A stretch of 64,000 bases of DNA, from NCBI RefSeq assembly GCF_029945705.1, contig NZ_JAQSDC010000038.1:1-64000 (forward strand), read 5' to 3'. Position numbers and translations under genes: made by a program. The stretch comes from Methylotenera sp. (GTDB taxonomy: Bacteria > Pseudomonadota > Gammaproteobacteria > Burkholderiales > Methylophilaceae). The notes under the pieces were generated by a model. The model saw only the letters and a list, made by a program, of their open reading frames with translations. It did no database searches and had not been told where the DNA came from. Numbering within the stretch: the first letter of the stretch is position 1; every line of letters begins with the position of its first letter. Shown one piece after another: positions 1 through 9,503 of the stretch.

Positions 1-50
1 CTTCTTCAAGTACAAGATAGACAGTGTCAGGCTTACTCAAACCAAAATAA

Positions 51-69
51 TGCCCTCTTGGGGAGGGCA
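51..69 (-). terminator. Hairpin terminator downstream of the Crp/Fnr gene
   Basis: GCCCTC-TTGGG-GAGGGC inverted repeat immediately after the minus-strand stop; on the minus strand it is followed by ATTATTTT. Confidence 0.55.
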
Positions 70-80
70 GGGTAACTATG

Positions 81-749
81 CTAAGAGTTTGCTAACTTTT
101 CTAATGTGCTACGCTCAATAATTTCTACTTGGCCTCGACCCAATGATACGGCTCCTTTTTGCTCGAGTCGCTTTAATTGTCGGCTTACAACCTCCCGCGC
201 TGTACCAAGTTCATCAGCAATTTGTTGATGCGTGCGTGTTATTTGCGATGATTTGGCATCTAATAGCACTTTTGCCAATCTTGCATCTAGGCTGTGAAAT
301 GCAACTTCATCTAGTAGCACAATGAGGTCGCTTATTAACGCGCCATAGTTTGTCATAACAAATTTTCTGAAAACTGCAGAATCTATCATTAGTTGATGAA
401 ATGCTGCTGCTGGAATTAGCGCATCGCGAATCGCTTCTTCGACTATGGTTGAGGCAGGATAATCACTATTACCTAATAAGCAGGTCGTGGTGATGACACA
501 GGTTTCACCTGCAACTACTCTGTACAGCAATATTTCACGCCCATTAGTTGACATCTTATATACGCGAGATTGACCTTCTAGGCGCATGACATAAGCACCA
601 CAAGGCGTACCTTCACGATAGCCAATAGTTCCGATCGGCGCTTCGACTATACGCACATACTTTGTAAGTAAATCTTTGGCGGGTGATTCTAAGTTATTAA
701 GTTCTGGAAATAGTGCTAACCAAGATAGGTTGTCATGCGTGCTTTGCAT
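81..749 (-). CDS. Crp/Fnr family transcriptional regulator (cNMP-binding-like domain plus C-terminal HTH)
   Basis: 222 aa; C-terminal HTH 'RTHQQIADELGTAREVVSRQLKRLEQKGAV' typical of Crp/Fnr; N-terminal beta-roll-like region with GETCVITTTCLLG. Confidence 0.9.
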   Translation of the reverse strand: MQSTHDNLSWLALFPELNNLESPAKDLLTKYVRIVEAPIGTIGYREGTPCGAYVMRLEGQSRVYKMSTNGREILLYRVVAGETCVITTTCLLGNSDYPASTIVEEAIRDALIPAAAFHQLMIDSAVFRKFVMTNYGALISDLIVLLDEVAFHSLDARLAKVLLDAKSSQITRTHQQIADELGTAREVVSRQLKRLEQKGAVSLGRGQVEIIERSTLEKLANS

Positions 750-867
750 TTTGTAAACTTTCTAGAAATAATAAGTTAATGGATATAACTCTAAAATAAG
801 CTAACTAAAGCAATAGTCGCGTATGGGGATAAGCTTGCCGCTCTGTAAACCATATCATATGGTAAGT

Positions 868-2343
868 TTAATTGTCGTTCATTAAGCTTTTAATTAGAGC
901 TAAGCCAAAACCAACTCCAAAGCCACTTGTGTCGCTACTTACTGCGCCTAGCCCTCCTTCATTATTCGCTGAGGATAAATCAGTATGCAGCCAAGCCACA
1001 TCATTTTCTACAAATTTTCCTAAAAAGCGTGCGGCATGAATGTGGTCTGCATCGCCATCGATTGTGCATTGCATAATGTCTGCAATATCACTATCTAAAT
1101 CACTTTCATAATCGTCATCATAAGGAAAAGCAACAATACGCTCGCCAGTTTCATTGCCAGCATGCACAGCCTTGTTTGCCAACTCAGCATGATTGGCAAT
1201 TACGCCGCTCATCCGTGTGCCGAGTGCAGATATCATAGTGCCTGTGAGCGTAGCGAAATCAATAATAGCATCTGGTAACTGACCATGCTCATTAGTGCGG
1301 CTCGCTAATGTTAAGGTGTCAGCTAATACCATGCGGCCTTCAGCATCAGTATGAACGATTTCTATTGTCATGCCGTTAAGTGCGGTTACCACATCATTTT
1401 GCTTGTAAGACAGAGGGCCAATATGGTTTTGTGCGATAGCAAGCCAGCAATCAAGTCTCACGGGTAATTGCTGTAGTGTTGCGGCAAGTAAAATACCTAA
1501 GGCTACAGCGCTGCCATTCATGTCTTCATGCATGCCCTGCATATATTTTGCTGGTTTTAGATTGTGCCCACCTGTGTCAAAACAGATGCCTTTTCCTACG
1601 AGAGCAATATTCTTTTGAGCATCTTTCGGCTCATATGTTAAATGCACAATAGCGGCATCTTGCGGGTTGCTACCTTGGCCAACAGAGTAGAACGCACCTG
1701 CGCCCATTGCTTTAAGTTTGGCCATATCAAACTCTTGATGCTTCCAGCCGTACTCTTTAGCTAATACCGTTATTCTATCTCGATAAATTGTAGGAGTAAG
1801 TTCATTGGGCGGCGTAATGCTGAGTTGGCGGCATAGCGTGTTGCCTGCTACACGAGCATTTACGTAAGCGTAATCATGCTGCGCTCTGTAGCCGTGTATG
1901 ATGATATTTTCTAAAGCCTTAAATTTATCTTCTTTTTTGCAACTGGGAAGTTTTGCGGCATTAACTGTTGCTACGTAGTAAGCTGCGCACGCATTTAACT
2001 CACGTGTGGCCACGTCACCAAATACAAAAATGGCCAGTTCTGAAGGTTGTTCATCTAATAATGGTGCTAATGCTTTACGAAGGAGTGTATGCCGTTGAAA
2101 CGCATTCAATTTTCCTTCTAAGACTACAAAGCTTGCGATACCAGCATTAGGTAAGTCTGTTGTTAATGGTGTTTTATATAAATCTTTGTATTCACTGTGG
2201 GTGCGTTTTAGTTTTGTGCGTAATATCTCACTGTAAGGAATATTGGCTTCTTCATTTTCAGTTAGAACAAAAAGCATGTGCTTATACGAAGTTAGTGTAT
2301 TTTCACTACCAATTTCTGAAAATTGAGTTAATTTTAACGACAT
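868..2343 (-). CDS. Leucyl aminopeptidase family (M17) protein
   Basis: M17 signature 'VHTDAEGRMVLADTL' and 'GKGICFDTGGHNLKPA'. Confidence 0.9.
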   Translation of the reverse strand: MSLKLTQFSEIGSENTLTSYKHMLFVLTENEEANIPYSEILRTKLKRTHSEYKDLYKTPLTTDLPNAGIASFVVLEGKLNAFQRHTLLRKALAPLLDEQPSELAIFVFGDVATRELNACAAYYVATVNAAKLPSCKKEDKFKALENIIIHGYRAQHDYAYVNARVAGNTLCRQLSITPPNELTPTIYRDRITVLAKEYGWKHQEFDMAKLKAMGAGAFYSVGQGSNPQDAAIVHLTYEPKDAQKNIALVGKGICFDTGGHNLKPAKYMQGMHEDMNGSAVALGILLAATLQQLPVRLDCWLAIAQNHIGPLSYKQNDVVTALNGMTIEIVHTDAEGRMVLADTLTLASRTNEHGQLPDAIIDFATLTGTMISALGTRMSGVIANHAELANKAVHAGNETGERIVAFPYDDDYESDLDSDIADIMQCTIDGDADHIHAARFLGKFVENDVAWLHTDLSSANNEGGLGAVSSDTSGFGVGFGLALIKSLMNDN

Positions 2344-2490
2344 TTATTTCCCTCGAACTCTTATATGATATGTAAGACAATCGTAGCTAATGTCAATATT
2401 TCATGGGCTGTTCAGCACGGTTTAACTTGACCAAAAAGCCTAAAAAAGACACACTATAGCTTCAAAATTAATTTTTTAAAGTAAGTTCAT

Positions 2491-2510
2491 CGTTTAGAAT
2501 ATTCTAAACG
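2491..2510. promoter_or_regulatory. Perfect 20-bp palindrome upstream of aceE, candidate operator
   Basis: CGTTTAGAATATTCTAAACG is its own reverse complement; a further half-site CGTTTAG lies at 2529-2535. Confidence 0.55.
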
Positions 2511-2609
2511 AATGGAACAACCTAATCACGTTTAGTTGCAGTAACGTTTTGTATATTTATTTTCTATAAATTATACGCGCAGCAACCACAACACGGAGAA
2601 ATCTCACGC

Positions 2610-5294
2610 ATGGCAACGAATCAAAACGCTAGTATTCAAGACAACGGCTTAACTGAAACTGACCCGCTAGAAACACAGGAGTGGTTAGATGCACTCACTG
2701 CCGTCATTGAAAACGAAGGTACAGAACGCGCGCACTTTTTACTTGAAGCAATGATTGATAAAGCACGTCGTTCAGGCAGTAATTTGCCTTATAAAGCAAC
2801 TACCGCTTACGTCAACACTATTCCAACGCATTTACAGTCTAAATTGCCAGGTGACCCAGAAATGGAGCGCCGCGTACGTGCACTGGTTCGCTGGAACTCT
2901 ATTATGACTGTATTGCGCGCCAACGAAAAGTCACCAGGTGTAGGTGGACACATTGCCAGCTTTCAGTCTGCTGCTACTTTGTATGATACTGGCTTTAACT
3001 ATTTTTTCCGTGCACCAAATGAAAACTTTGGAGGCGACTGCATCTACTTTCAAGGCCACTCTTCACCAGGTGTATACGCGCGAGCTTTCTTAGAAGGCCG
3101 CTTTACTGAAGAGCAAATGGATAATTTCCGCCAAGAAACGGGCGGTAATGGTCTATCTAGCTACCCACATCCTTGGTTGATGCCAGATTTCTGGCAGTTT
3201 CCGACTGTGTCTATGGGTTTAGGCCCTTTGGCGGGGATTTATCAAGCGCGTTTTTTGAAATATATGCATAACCGTGGTATTGCGGATACTAGCGATCGTA
3301 AAGTTTGGGTGTTTTGTGGCGATGGCGAAATGGATGAGCCTGAATCACAAGGTGCAATTTCATTGGCTGCGCGAGAGGGTTTAGATAACCTAATTTTTGT
3401 GATTAACTGTAACTTGCAGCGCCTCGATGGTCCTGTGCGCGGTAATGGCAAAATCATTCAAGAGCTTGAATCCAACTTCCGCGGTGCGGGTTGGAATGCA
3501 CTTAAAGTGGTGTGGGGGTCATATTGGGATCCACTACTTGCTATGGATAAAGATGGTTTGCTCAAAAAGCGCATGGAAGAGTGCGTGGATGGTGAATATC
3601 AGAACTTTAAACAAAAGGGTGGCGCGTATACACGTGAACACTTCTTTGGCAAATATCCTGAGCTAAAAGAAATGGTCGCGGCCATGTCCGATGCTGATAT
3701 TTGGCGCTTAAACCGTGGTGGTCACGATCCTCACAAAGTGTATGCGGCTTATCATTCAGCAGTAAACCATAAAGGTCAGCCGACTGTAATTTTAGCCAAA
3801 ACTGTTAAGGGTTACGGCATGGGCGATGCTGGTGAAGGTCAAAATACGACGCACCAACAAAAAAGCATGGATATTGAGTCACTTAAAAAATTCCGTGACC
3901 GCTTTGATTTAGCATTAACTGACGAGCAAGTTGAAAATCTATCATTCTACAAACCAGCCGATGATAGCCCTGAGATGAAATACTTGGCTGAGCGTCGTAA
4001 TGCGATGGGTGGTTTTGTACCACAGCGTCGTCGCAGAGGTAATGAACTGAAAGTGCCTGAGCTTTCAGCATTTGAGAATATGTTAGTTGCAACTGGCGAG
4101 CGTGAAATTTCAACGACGATGGCATTCGTGCGTATTCTTTCAACCTTGGTGCGAGATAAAGAAATTGGCAAGTTTGTCGTGCCTATCGTGCCAGATGAAG
4201 CGCGTACTTTCGGTATGGAAGGTATGTTCCGCCAGTTAGGTATTTACTCTTCTGTTGGCCAGTTGTACGAGCCACAAGATTCTGATCAAGTGATGTACTA
4301 TAAAGAGTCAAAAACTGGTCAGATTTTAGAAGAAGGCATTAACGAAGCTGGCTCATTTGCCAGCTGGTTAGCTGCTGCAACCTCATACAGCGTCACAGGC
4401 ACGCAAATGATACCATTCTACATTTACTACTCAATGTTTGGTTTCCAACGTATTGGTGACTTTGCATGGGCTGCTGGCGATAGTCGTGCGCGTGGTTTCT
4501 TGTTAGGGGCTACTGCAGGTCGTACAACATTGAATGGCGAAGGCCTACAGCATGAAGATGGCCATAGCCATTTAATGTCTGCAACGATTCCAAATTGTGT
4601 ATCTTATGACCCAACATTTGCTTATGAACTTGCTGTGATTATTCAAGAAGGTTTGCGCCGCATGGTGCAAAACCAAGAAGATGTGTATTACTACATTACC
4701 TTGATGAATGAAAACTACACGCATCCAGAAATGCCTAAAGACTCTGCTGAGGGTATTCTGAAAGGTATGTATAGCTTTAGCAAATCAAAAGCGAAAGGCC
4801 TGAAAGTACAGTTGATGGGTTCTGGCGTGATTTTGCGTGAAGTGATTGCTGCGGGTGAGTTGTTAGAAAAAGACTGGGGCGTATCCGCTGACGTTTGGAG
4901 TGTAACTAGCTTTACCGAGTTACGCCGTGAAGGCATTGATGCAGAACGTCAAAACTTGTTGAATCCAGAAGCTAAACCTAGACTTAGCTATGTGGCTCAG
5001 TGCTTAGAAAAAGCAGAAGGTCCTGTGATTGCTTCTACAGATTATATGCGCTCATTTGCAGACCAAATCCAGAACTTTGTACCGAAGCGCTTTGTATCTT
5101 TGGGTACTGATGGTTACGGTCGTTCAGATAGCCGTGAAGCATTACGTAGCTTCTTTGAAGTTGATAGACATTACGTAGTATTGGCTGCGCTTAAAGCTTT
5201 GGCAGACGATGGTAAATTGCCAGCAAGCAAAGCAACTGAAGCAATTAAAAAATACAAGTTAGACGCTAACAAGCCTAACCCAACGACAGTTTAA
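2610..5294 (+). CDS. aceE: Pyruvate dehydrogenase E1 component, homodimeric type
   Basis: 894 aa; TPP-binding 'GDGEMDEPESQGAISLAAREGLDNLIFVINCNLQRLDGPVRGNGK' characteristic of AceE. Confidence 0.97.
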   Translation: MATNQNASIQDNGLTETDPLETQEWLDALTAVIENEGTERAHFLLEAMIDKARRSGSNLPYKATTAYVNTIPTHLQSKLPGDPEMERRVRALVRWNSIMTVLRANEKSPGVGGHIASFQSAATLYDTGFNYFFRAPNENFGGDCIYFQGHSSPGVYARAFLEGRFTEEQMDNFRQETGGNGLSSYPHPWLMPDFWQFPTVSMGLGPLAGIYQARFLKYMHNRGIADTSDRKVWVFCGDGEMDEPESQGAISLAAREGLDNLIFVINCNLQRLDGPVRGNGKIIQELESNFRGAGWNALKVVWGSYWDPLLAMDKDGLLKKRMEECVDGEYQNFKQKGGAYTREHFFGKYPELKEMVAAMSDADIWRLNRGGHDPHKVYAAYHSAVNHKGQPTVILAKTVKGYGMGDAGEGQNTTHQQKSMDIESLKKFRDRFDLALTDEQVENLSFYKPADDSPEMKYLAERRNAMGGFVPQRRRRGNELKVPELSAFENMLVATGEREISTTMAFVRILSTLVRDKEIGKFVVPIVPDEARTFGMEGMFRQLGIYSSVGQLYEPQDSDQVMYYKESKTGQILEEGINEAGSFASWLAAATSYSVTGTQMIPFYIYYSMFGFQRIGDFAWAAGDSRARGFLLGATAGRTTLNGEGLQHEDGHSHLMSATIPNCVSYDPTFAYELAVIIQEGLRRMVQNQEDVYYYITLMNENYTHPEMPKDSAEGILKGMYSFSKSKAKGLKVQLMGSGVILREVIAAGELLEKDWGVSADVWSVTSFTELRREGIDAERQNLLNPEAKPRLSYVAQCLEKAEGPVIASTDYMRSFADQIQNFVPKRFVSLGTDGYGRSDSREALRSFFEVDRHYVVLAALKALADDGKLPASKATEAIKKYKLDANKPNPTTV

Positions 5295-5306
5295 GGACAC
5301 GCAGAC

Positions 5307-6647
5307 ATGGCAATTCAAGACATACTTGTCCCCGACATCGGCAATTTTGACAGTGTTGATGTTATTGAAATATTAGTAAAAGTGGGCGACACCGTAGCTA
5401 AAGAAGATTCACTCATGACGGTGGAATCTGACAAAGCTTCTATGGATATTCCATCACCTTTTGCTGGTGTGGTAAAAGAGTTAAAAATGAAAGTCGGCGA
5501 TAAAGCTGCTCAAGGTGGTTTAATCTTAACGATGGATGTGGATGACTCAGCTTCTGCGCCAGTAGACGCTGTGAAAGCTGCCGCACCGCAGCCCGCCGCA
5601 GAAAAACCAGTGGCTGTTGCAGTGGCAATTCCTGAACCTAGCCGCCCAGCGCCAGAGCCGCCAAAAACGATTGCACCAGCTCAACAACCTGTGCCAGTGG
5701 CTGCAAGTGCAGTTGTTGATGCGGGCAAGTTATCGCATGCAAGCCCTTCAGTACGTAAATTTGCACGTGAGTTAGGGGTTAATTTAGCTTTTGTAAAAGG
5801 AAGTGCGCCTAAGAGTCGTATTGTTCAAGCTGATGTGCAAGCGTTTGTAAAAGGTGAACTGGCTAAACCGCGTACAGAAAATATGGGTGCAGGCGTAAGT
5901 GGTTTCTCTACTTTACCTATGCCAGTGATTGATTTTAGCCAGTTTGGTGCAATCGAGAATAAACCACTCTCACGCATTAAAAAATTGTCAGGTGCTAACT
6001 TACACCGTAACTGGGTAACGGCTCCGCATGTCACGCAGTTTGATGAAGCTGATATTACCGACTTGGAAGACTTTAGAAAGTCGATGCAAGCTGATGCAGA
6101 AAAACGCGGTGTTAAACTCACCATGTTGGCATTTTTGATTAAAGCCTCTGTGAACGCACTTAAAGCATATCCAAATTTTAACTCATCACTTTCACCTGAT
6201 GGCGATAGCTTGATCTTAAAAAACTACTACAACATCGGCTTCGCCTGTGACACGCCAGATGGTTTGGTCGTACCAGTAGTTAAAGATGTACAGCAAAAAG
6301 ACGTGCTCGATATTGCTCGCGATTTAGGTGAGCTTTCAACCAAAGCGCGTGAGCGCAAGCTGAAAGTTGAAGAAATGCAAGGAGGTTGTTTCACCATTTC
6401 TAGCTTAGGTGGTATTGGCGGTACGATGTTCACGCCTATTATCAACTGCCCAGAAGTGGCGATTTTAGGCGTTTCACGCTCTAGTATGCAGCCTGTGTAT
6501 GATCCTAAAACCAAAGCATTCGAGCCACGCTTGATGTTGCCTATGTCACTGTCTTATGACCACCGAGTGGTTGATGGTGCTGATGGTGCACGCTTTACGA
6601 GTCATATGCGCATGATGTTAAGTGATGTAAGAAGGTTGTTGCTATAG
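5307..6647 (+). CDS. aceF: Dihydrolipoamide acetyltransferase (PDH E2), single lipoyl domain
   Basis: Lipoyl domain '[13 protein letters not shown]', peripheral subunit-binding domain, catalytic 'LSYDHRVVDGADGARF'. Confidence 0.96.
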   Translation: MAIQDILVPDIGNFDSVDVIEILVKVGDTVAKEDSLMTVESDKASMDIPSPFAGVVKELKMKVGDKAAQGGLILTMDVDDSASAPVDAVKAAAPQPAAEKPVAVAVAIPEPSRPAPEPPKTIAPAQQPVPVAASAVVDAGKLSHASPSVRKFARELGVNLAFVKGSAPKSRIVQADVQAFVKGELAKPRTENMGAGVSGFSTLPMPVIDFSQFGAIENKPLSRIKKLSGANLHRNWVTAPHVTQFDEADITDLEDFRKSMQADAEKRGVKLTMLAFLIKASVNALKAYPNFNSSLSPDGDSLILKNYYNIGFACDTPDGLVVPVVKDVQQKDVLDIARDLGELSTKARERKLKVEEMQGGCFTISSLGGIGGTMFTPIINCPEVAILGVSRSSMQPVYDPKTKAFEPRLMLPMSLSYDHRVVDGADGARFTSHMRMMLSDVRRLLL

Positions 6648-6657
6648 TCTAATTTAC

Positions 6658-6689
6658 TTCACCAATCCTACTTTTGTAGGGTTGGTGAA
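6658..6689. terminator. Stem-loop after aceF (terminator-like, weak U tract)
   Basis: TTCACCAATCCTAC-TTTT-GTAGGGTTGGTGAA, 14-bp stem with one G:T wobble. Confidence 0.5.
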
Positions 6690-6773
6690 CGTCAACTTAG
6701 TGATTAATACCTACAAAGTCACAGTGGTAAAGATTAGTGCTAGAATCATTTTTTGATTTTAAGTTAAACCTAT

Positions 6774-7751
6774 ATGGCAATCTCTCGATGTAATAAATGT
6801 GGCAATGTTACAGAACATGAGCGAGAGCTCGTAGCTACAACGATAGTTTGTCAATGTGGAGCTAGTGCAGCAGTTTATGACACTGCATATTTCGTCAACA
6901 AACTTTCTGAGATGTACTTTGCATTACGCAAAGAGTTTAATGCGCTTACTCCAGATTCTTCAACACCCCATCAAAATCAGTTAAAAAAGAGTGACGATAG
7001 TTTCGACATTCATAATTCGGATTCTTTAAGTTCTGATGCGCAACACGCCCCTATTATTCAGTGGTTTAAATCAAAAAATATCATTGCTACCGCCAGCATT
7101 AATGCAGTTGATACTACAGGCTATTTTGACGAAGCCGCTGTAGCTATTGGTACTGATTACGAACTACTTGGAGTGGTGTGCGAGCAGATTCGCTACGCTC
7201 AACAAAAAGAGTACACCAGCAACCTAATCCATCTTGATAAAAAATCTAAAGAAGATGTTAAAGCCATTGAGGTGTTTGTTCAGCAGCTGTATGATCACTC
7301 ACTTATTGCTCGTTGCATCAGTAATAAAAAAGAGAAAAATATCCGTGTTGTCCTACAAAATGCGCCTAGTGTCAGGCGTTTCTTTGCGGGTGATTGGCTT
7401 GAGTGGTTTGCATTGATGGTTGGCTTAAGAATATGTAAAGAACGTAATATCAAATTTTCTTGTGCTCGAAATATGACGCTTGCTTTTCCATCAAACGAAA
7501 ATAGAGAGCTTGATGTTTTCTTTTTGATTAACAACAATCAGCCACTTTATATTGAGTGCAAGACTGGCGATTTTCGCCAAGACTTAGATAAGTATGTGGC
7601 TTTGCGTAAGCGTTTGGCAATAGACCAAAGATACTTTATTCTTTGTGTTGTAGACCTAGATAATGAGCAGTGTAAAGGCTTGACTGCAATGTATGGCATG
7701 ACTTTTGTGAATACACAAACATTAGGTCAACATTTAACAAGCCTGCTGTAA
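6774..7751 (+). CDS. Zinc-ribbon protein with C-terminal PD-(D/E)xK / DUF1887 (Card1-like) nuclease-like domain
   Basis: N-terminal CNKCGN...CQCG; C-terminal 'GDWLEWFALMV...NRELDVFFLINNNQPLYIECKTGDF' resembles the WLE...NELDV...L.IECKT pattern of DUF1887-type nucleases. Confidence 0.6.
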   Translation: MAISRCNKCGNVTEHERELVATTIVCQCGASAAVYDTAYFVNKLSEMYFALRKEFNALTPDSSTPHQNQLKKSDDSFDIHNSDSLSSDAQHAPIIQWFKSKNIIATASINAVDTTGYFDEAAVAIGTDYELLGVVCEQIRYAQQKEYTSNLIHLDKKSKEDVKAIEVFVQQLYDHSLIARCISNKKEKNIRVVLQNAPSVRRFFAGDWLEWFALMVGLRICKERNIKFSCARNMTLAFPSNENRELDVFFLINNNQPLYIECKTGDFRQDLDKYVALRKRLAIDQRYFILCVVDLDNEQCKGLTAMYGMTFVNTQTLGQHLTSLL

Positions 7752-7766
7752 TAGTTTAGTCATGTA

Positions 7767-7796
7767 AAAGGGCGCAATTAGCGCCCTTTTTATTTT
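7767..7796 (+). terminator. Rho-independent terminator
   Basis: AAAGGGCGC-AATTA-GCGCCCTTTTTATTTT. Confidence 0.85.
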
Positions 7797-7845
7797 ATAG
7801 CTTATTATTTATTGGTTAGGTGAATACAGAGCAGCTCTTTGAAGT

Positions 7846-8610
7846 TTAGCGTAAGCCGCCCGTAATATGTAATGTTTCACCTGTTACATATGCCGCGTCA
7901 CTGGATGCTAGAAAAGTCACTACAGAGGCAATCTCATCTACCGTGCCAATGCGCCCCATAGGCGTAACTGACTCTATCCAAGTGCGCATATCACCTTCAT
8001 GAAAGCCTGCGGTCACTACGCCTTCGGTTGCAATCATGCCTGGGTTCACTGCATTTACGCGGATATTTCGCCCCGCTAACTCTTTGGATAGCACCATTGT
8101 TAAAGCATCTACTGCACCTTTGGTTGCTGTATAGACGGCGCTGTTAGGTGGTGCAATCGTTGATACACCAGAGCTAACGTTTACAATACTACCGCCTTTT
8201 TCACTAAAAGAACGTACCGCTTCTTGTGTCACTAGCAACAAACCTAATACGTTTAGATTAAATTGTTTGTGGAAATGCTCTGGTGTAATAGCATCAAGCG
8301 GACTGAACTCATAAATGCCCGCGTTATTTACAAGAATATCAATCGCACCTAGGGAGGATTTGGTTTCATCGACAATACTTTTAATTTCTTCTGGTTTTGA
8401 AAGATTGCCATACACGGCAATTGCTTTACCGCCTTTGCTAATAATCTCAGTCACCACACGGTCAGCACCTTCTTTGCTGCTGTTATAGTTTACGGCAACT
8501 AGCGCTCCTTCATCTGCCAAACGTAGTGCTATTGCGGCGCCAATTCCTTTCGATGCACCAGTCACTAGTGCGATTTTACCTGCAAGTTTTTTAGACATAA
8601 TAATCTCCAT
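7846..8610 (-). CDS. SDR family oxidoreductase (3-oxoacyl-ACP reductase-like)
   Basis: TGASKGIG, NNAG, YTATKGAV (YxxxK), NPGMIATEG; likely internal start at MSKK. Confidence 0.93.
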   Translation of the reverse strand: MEIIMSKKLAGKIALVTGASKGIGAAIALRLADEGALVAVNYNSSKEGADRVVTEIISKGGKAIAVYGNLSKPEEIKSIVDETKSSLGAIDILVNNAGIYEFSPLDAITPEHFHKQFNLNVLGLLLVTQEAVRSFSEKGGSIVNVSSGVSTIAPPNSAVYTATKGAVDALTMVLSKELAGRNIRVNAVNPGMIATEGVVTAGFHEGDMRTWIESVTPMGRIGTVDEIASVVTFLASSDAAYVTGETLHITGGLR

Positions 8611-8673
8611 TTCATGTGTATTTAAAGTTTGAATGTGTAATTGCTCTATTGTTGAATTTAGTTTTTCGTGAAT

Positions 8674-8716
8674 AACTAATATTAGTTCAATAGTTCATTA
8701 TTAATGAACTATTGAA
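8674..8716. promoter_or_regulatory. Compound operator between divergent SDR and ArsR-type regulator genes
   Basis: AACTAATATTAGTT (perfect palindrome, 8674-8687) overlapping TTCAATAGTTCATT-ATT-AATGAACTATTGAA (perfect 14-bp inverted repeat, 8686-8716). Confidence 0.7.
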
Positions 8717-8747
8717 CCATGTCAACACTTACTGTATAATTTTTTCT

Positions 8748-9059
8748 ATGGTTCAATTTGTTCATCCATCTACACAAGATATTACTTTGGCAGGGTTGCT
8801 TGGTGCACTTGCAGATCCAATGCGCCTGCGTATTGTTAGTAGCATGCTTCAAAGAGATGGCTGTATGTCTTGTTCTGAGGCTGCACCTTGCCCCAATATG
8901 GCAAAATCTACGCTATCTCATCACTTTCGCATCTTGCGCGAAGCTGGCATTATCCACACAGGTAAAGTTGGTGTGGAAAATCGCAATGTCTTGCGTATTG
9001 AGGATATCAATAGTCGCTTTCCTGGCTTGTTAGAGCAGATTCTAAAATTTGGTGGTTAG
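8748..9059 (+). CDS. ArsR/HTH family transcriptional regulator
   Basis: 'LGALADPMRLRIV...MAKSTLSHHFRILREAGII' winged-helix; ATG at 8748 preferred over the upstream ORF start. Confidence 0.88.
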   Translation: MVQFVHPSTQDITLAGLLGALADPMRLRIVSSMLQRDGCMSCSEAAPCPNMAKSTLSHHFRILREAGIIHTGKVGVENRNVLRIEDINSRFPGLLEQILKFGG

Positions 9060-9503
9060 TAAGGCATGCATTGCACTCATATTGTGCAATGTGCTTATTT
9101 AAGTGATAGTTAAAGACTAATTTAGTCATTTCAGAAGTGTCGTTTAAGGCAACTATTGCAAAATCACTTTGAATTACAAGCAAATTTAATCAATTAAAAG
9201 ATTAGATTAAAATTTATTTAATCTAGCTAGCTTTCATCCTTATCCCATGCTCCCTGCGGCCAATAACGAAGATGTAAATGGTTTTATAAAACCGTAAAAT
9301 CTGATAGAAAAATGCGCTTTATTCAAGGATTAAATGCGCAATCTACCTATAAAATTACACTTTATTACATATAGTAATCAGTCACTTGGTATGTAAATTG
9401 CTAATGTTAATTCAGGTAATGCAGCTTTAAATGTACTGTTAATTTAATTTTACGAGGTTTTTCACTTAATTATGTAACATTCAATTTGATATTGGAGTCC
9501 ATC

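Noticed and set aside
143-325. Plus-strand ORF inside the Crp/Fnr gene
   Set aside because: Antisense shadow of a well-supported CDS; no family signature or RBS.
9060-9503. Long AT-rich gap as an sRNA or hidden gene
   Set aside because: No convincing ORF, terminator or structured element found by eye; conservation data would be needed.
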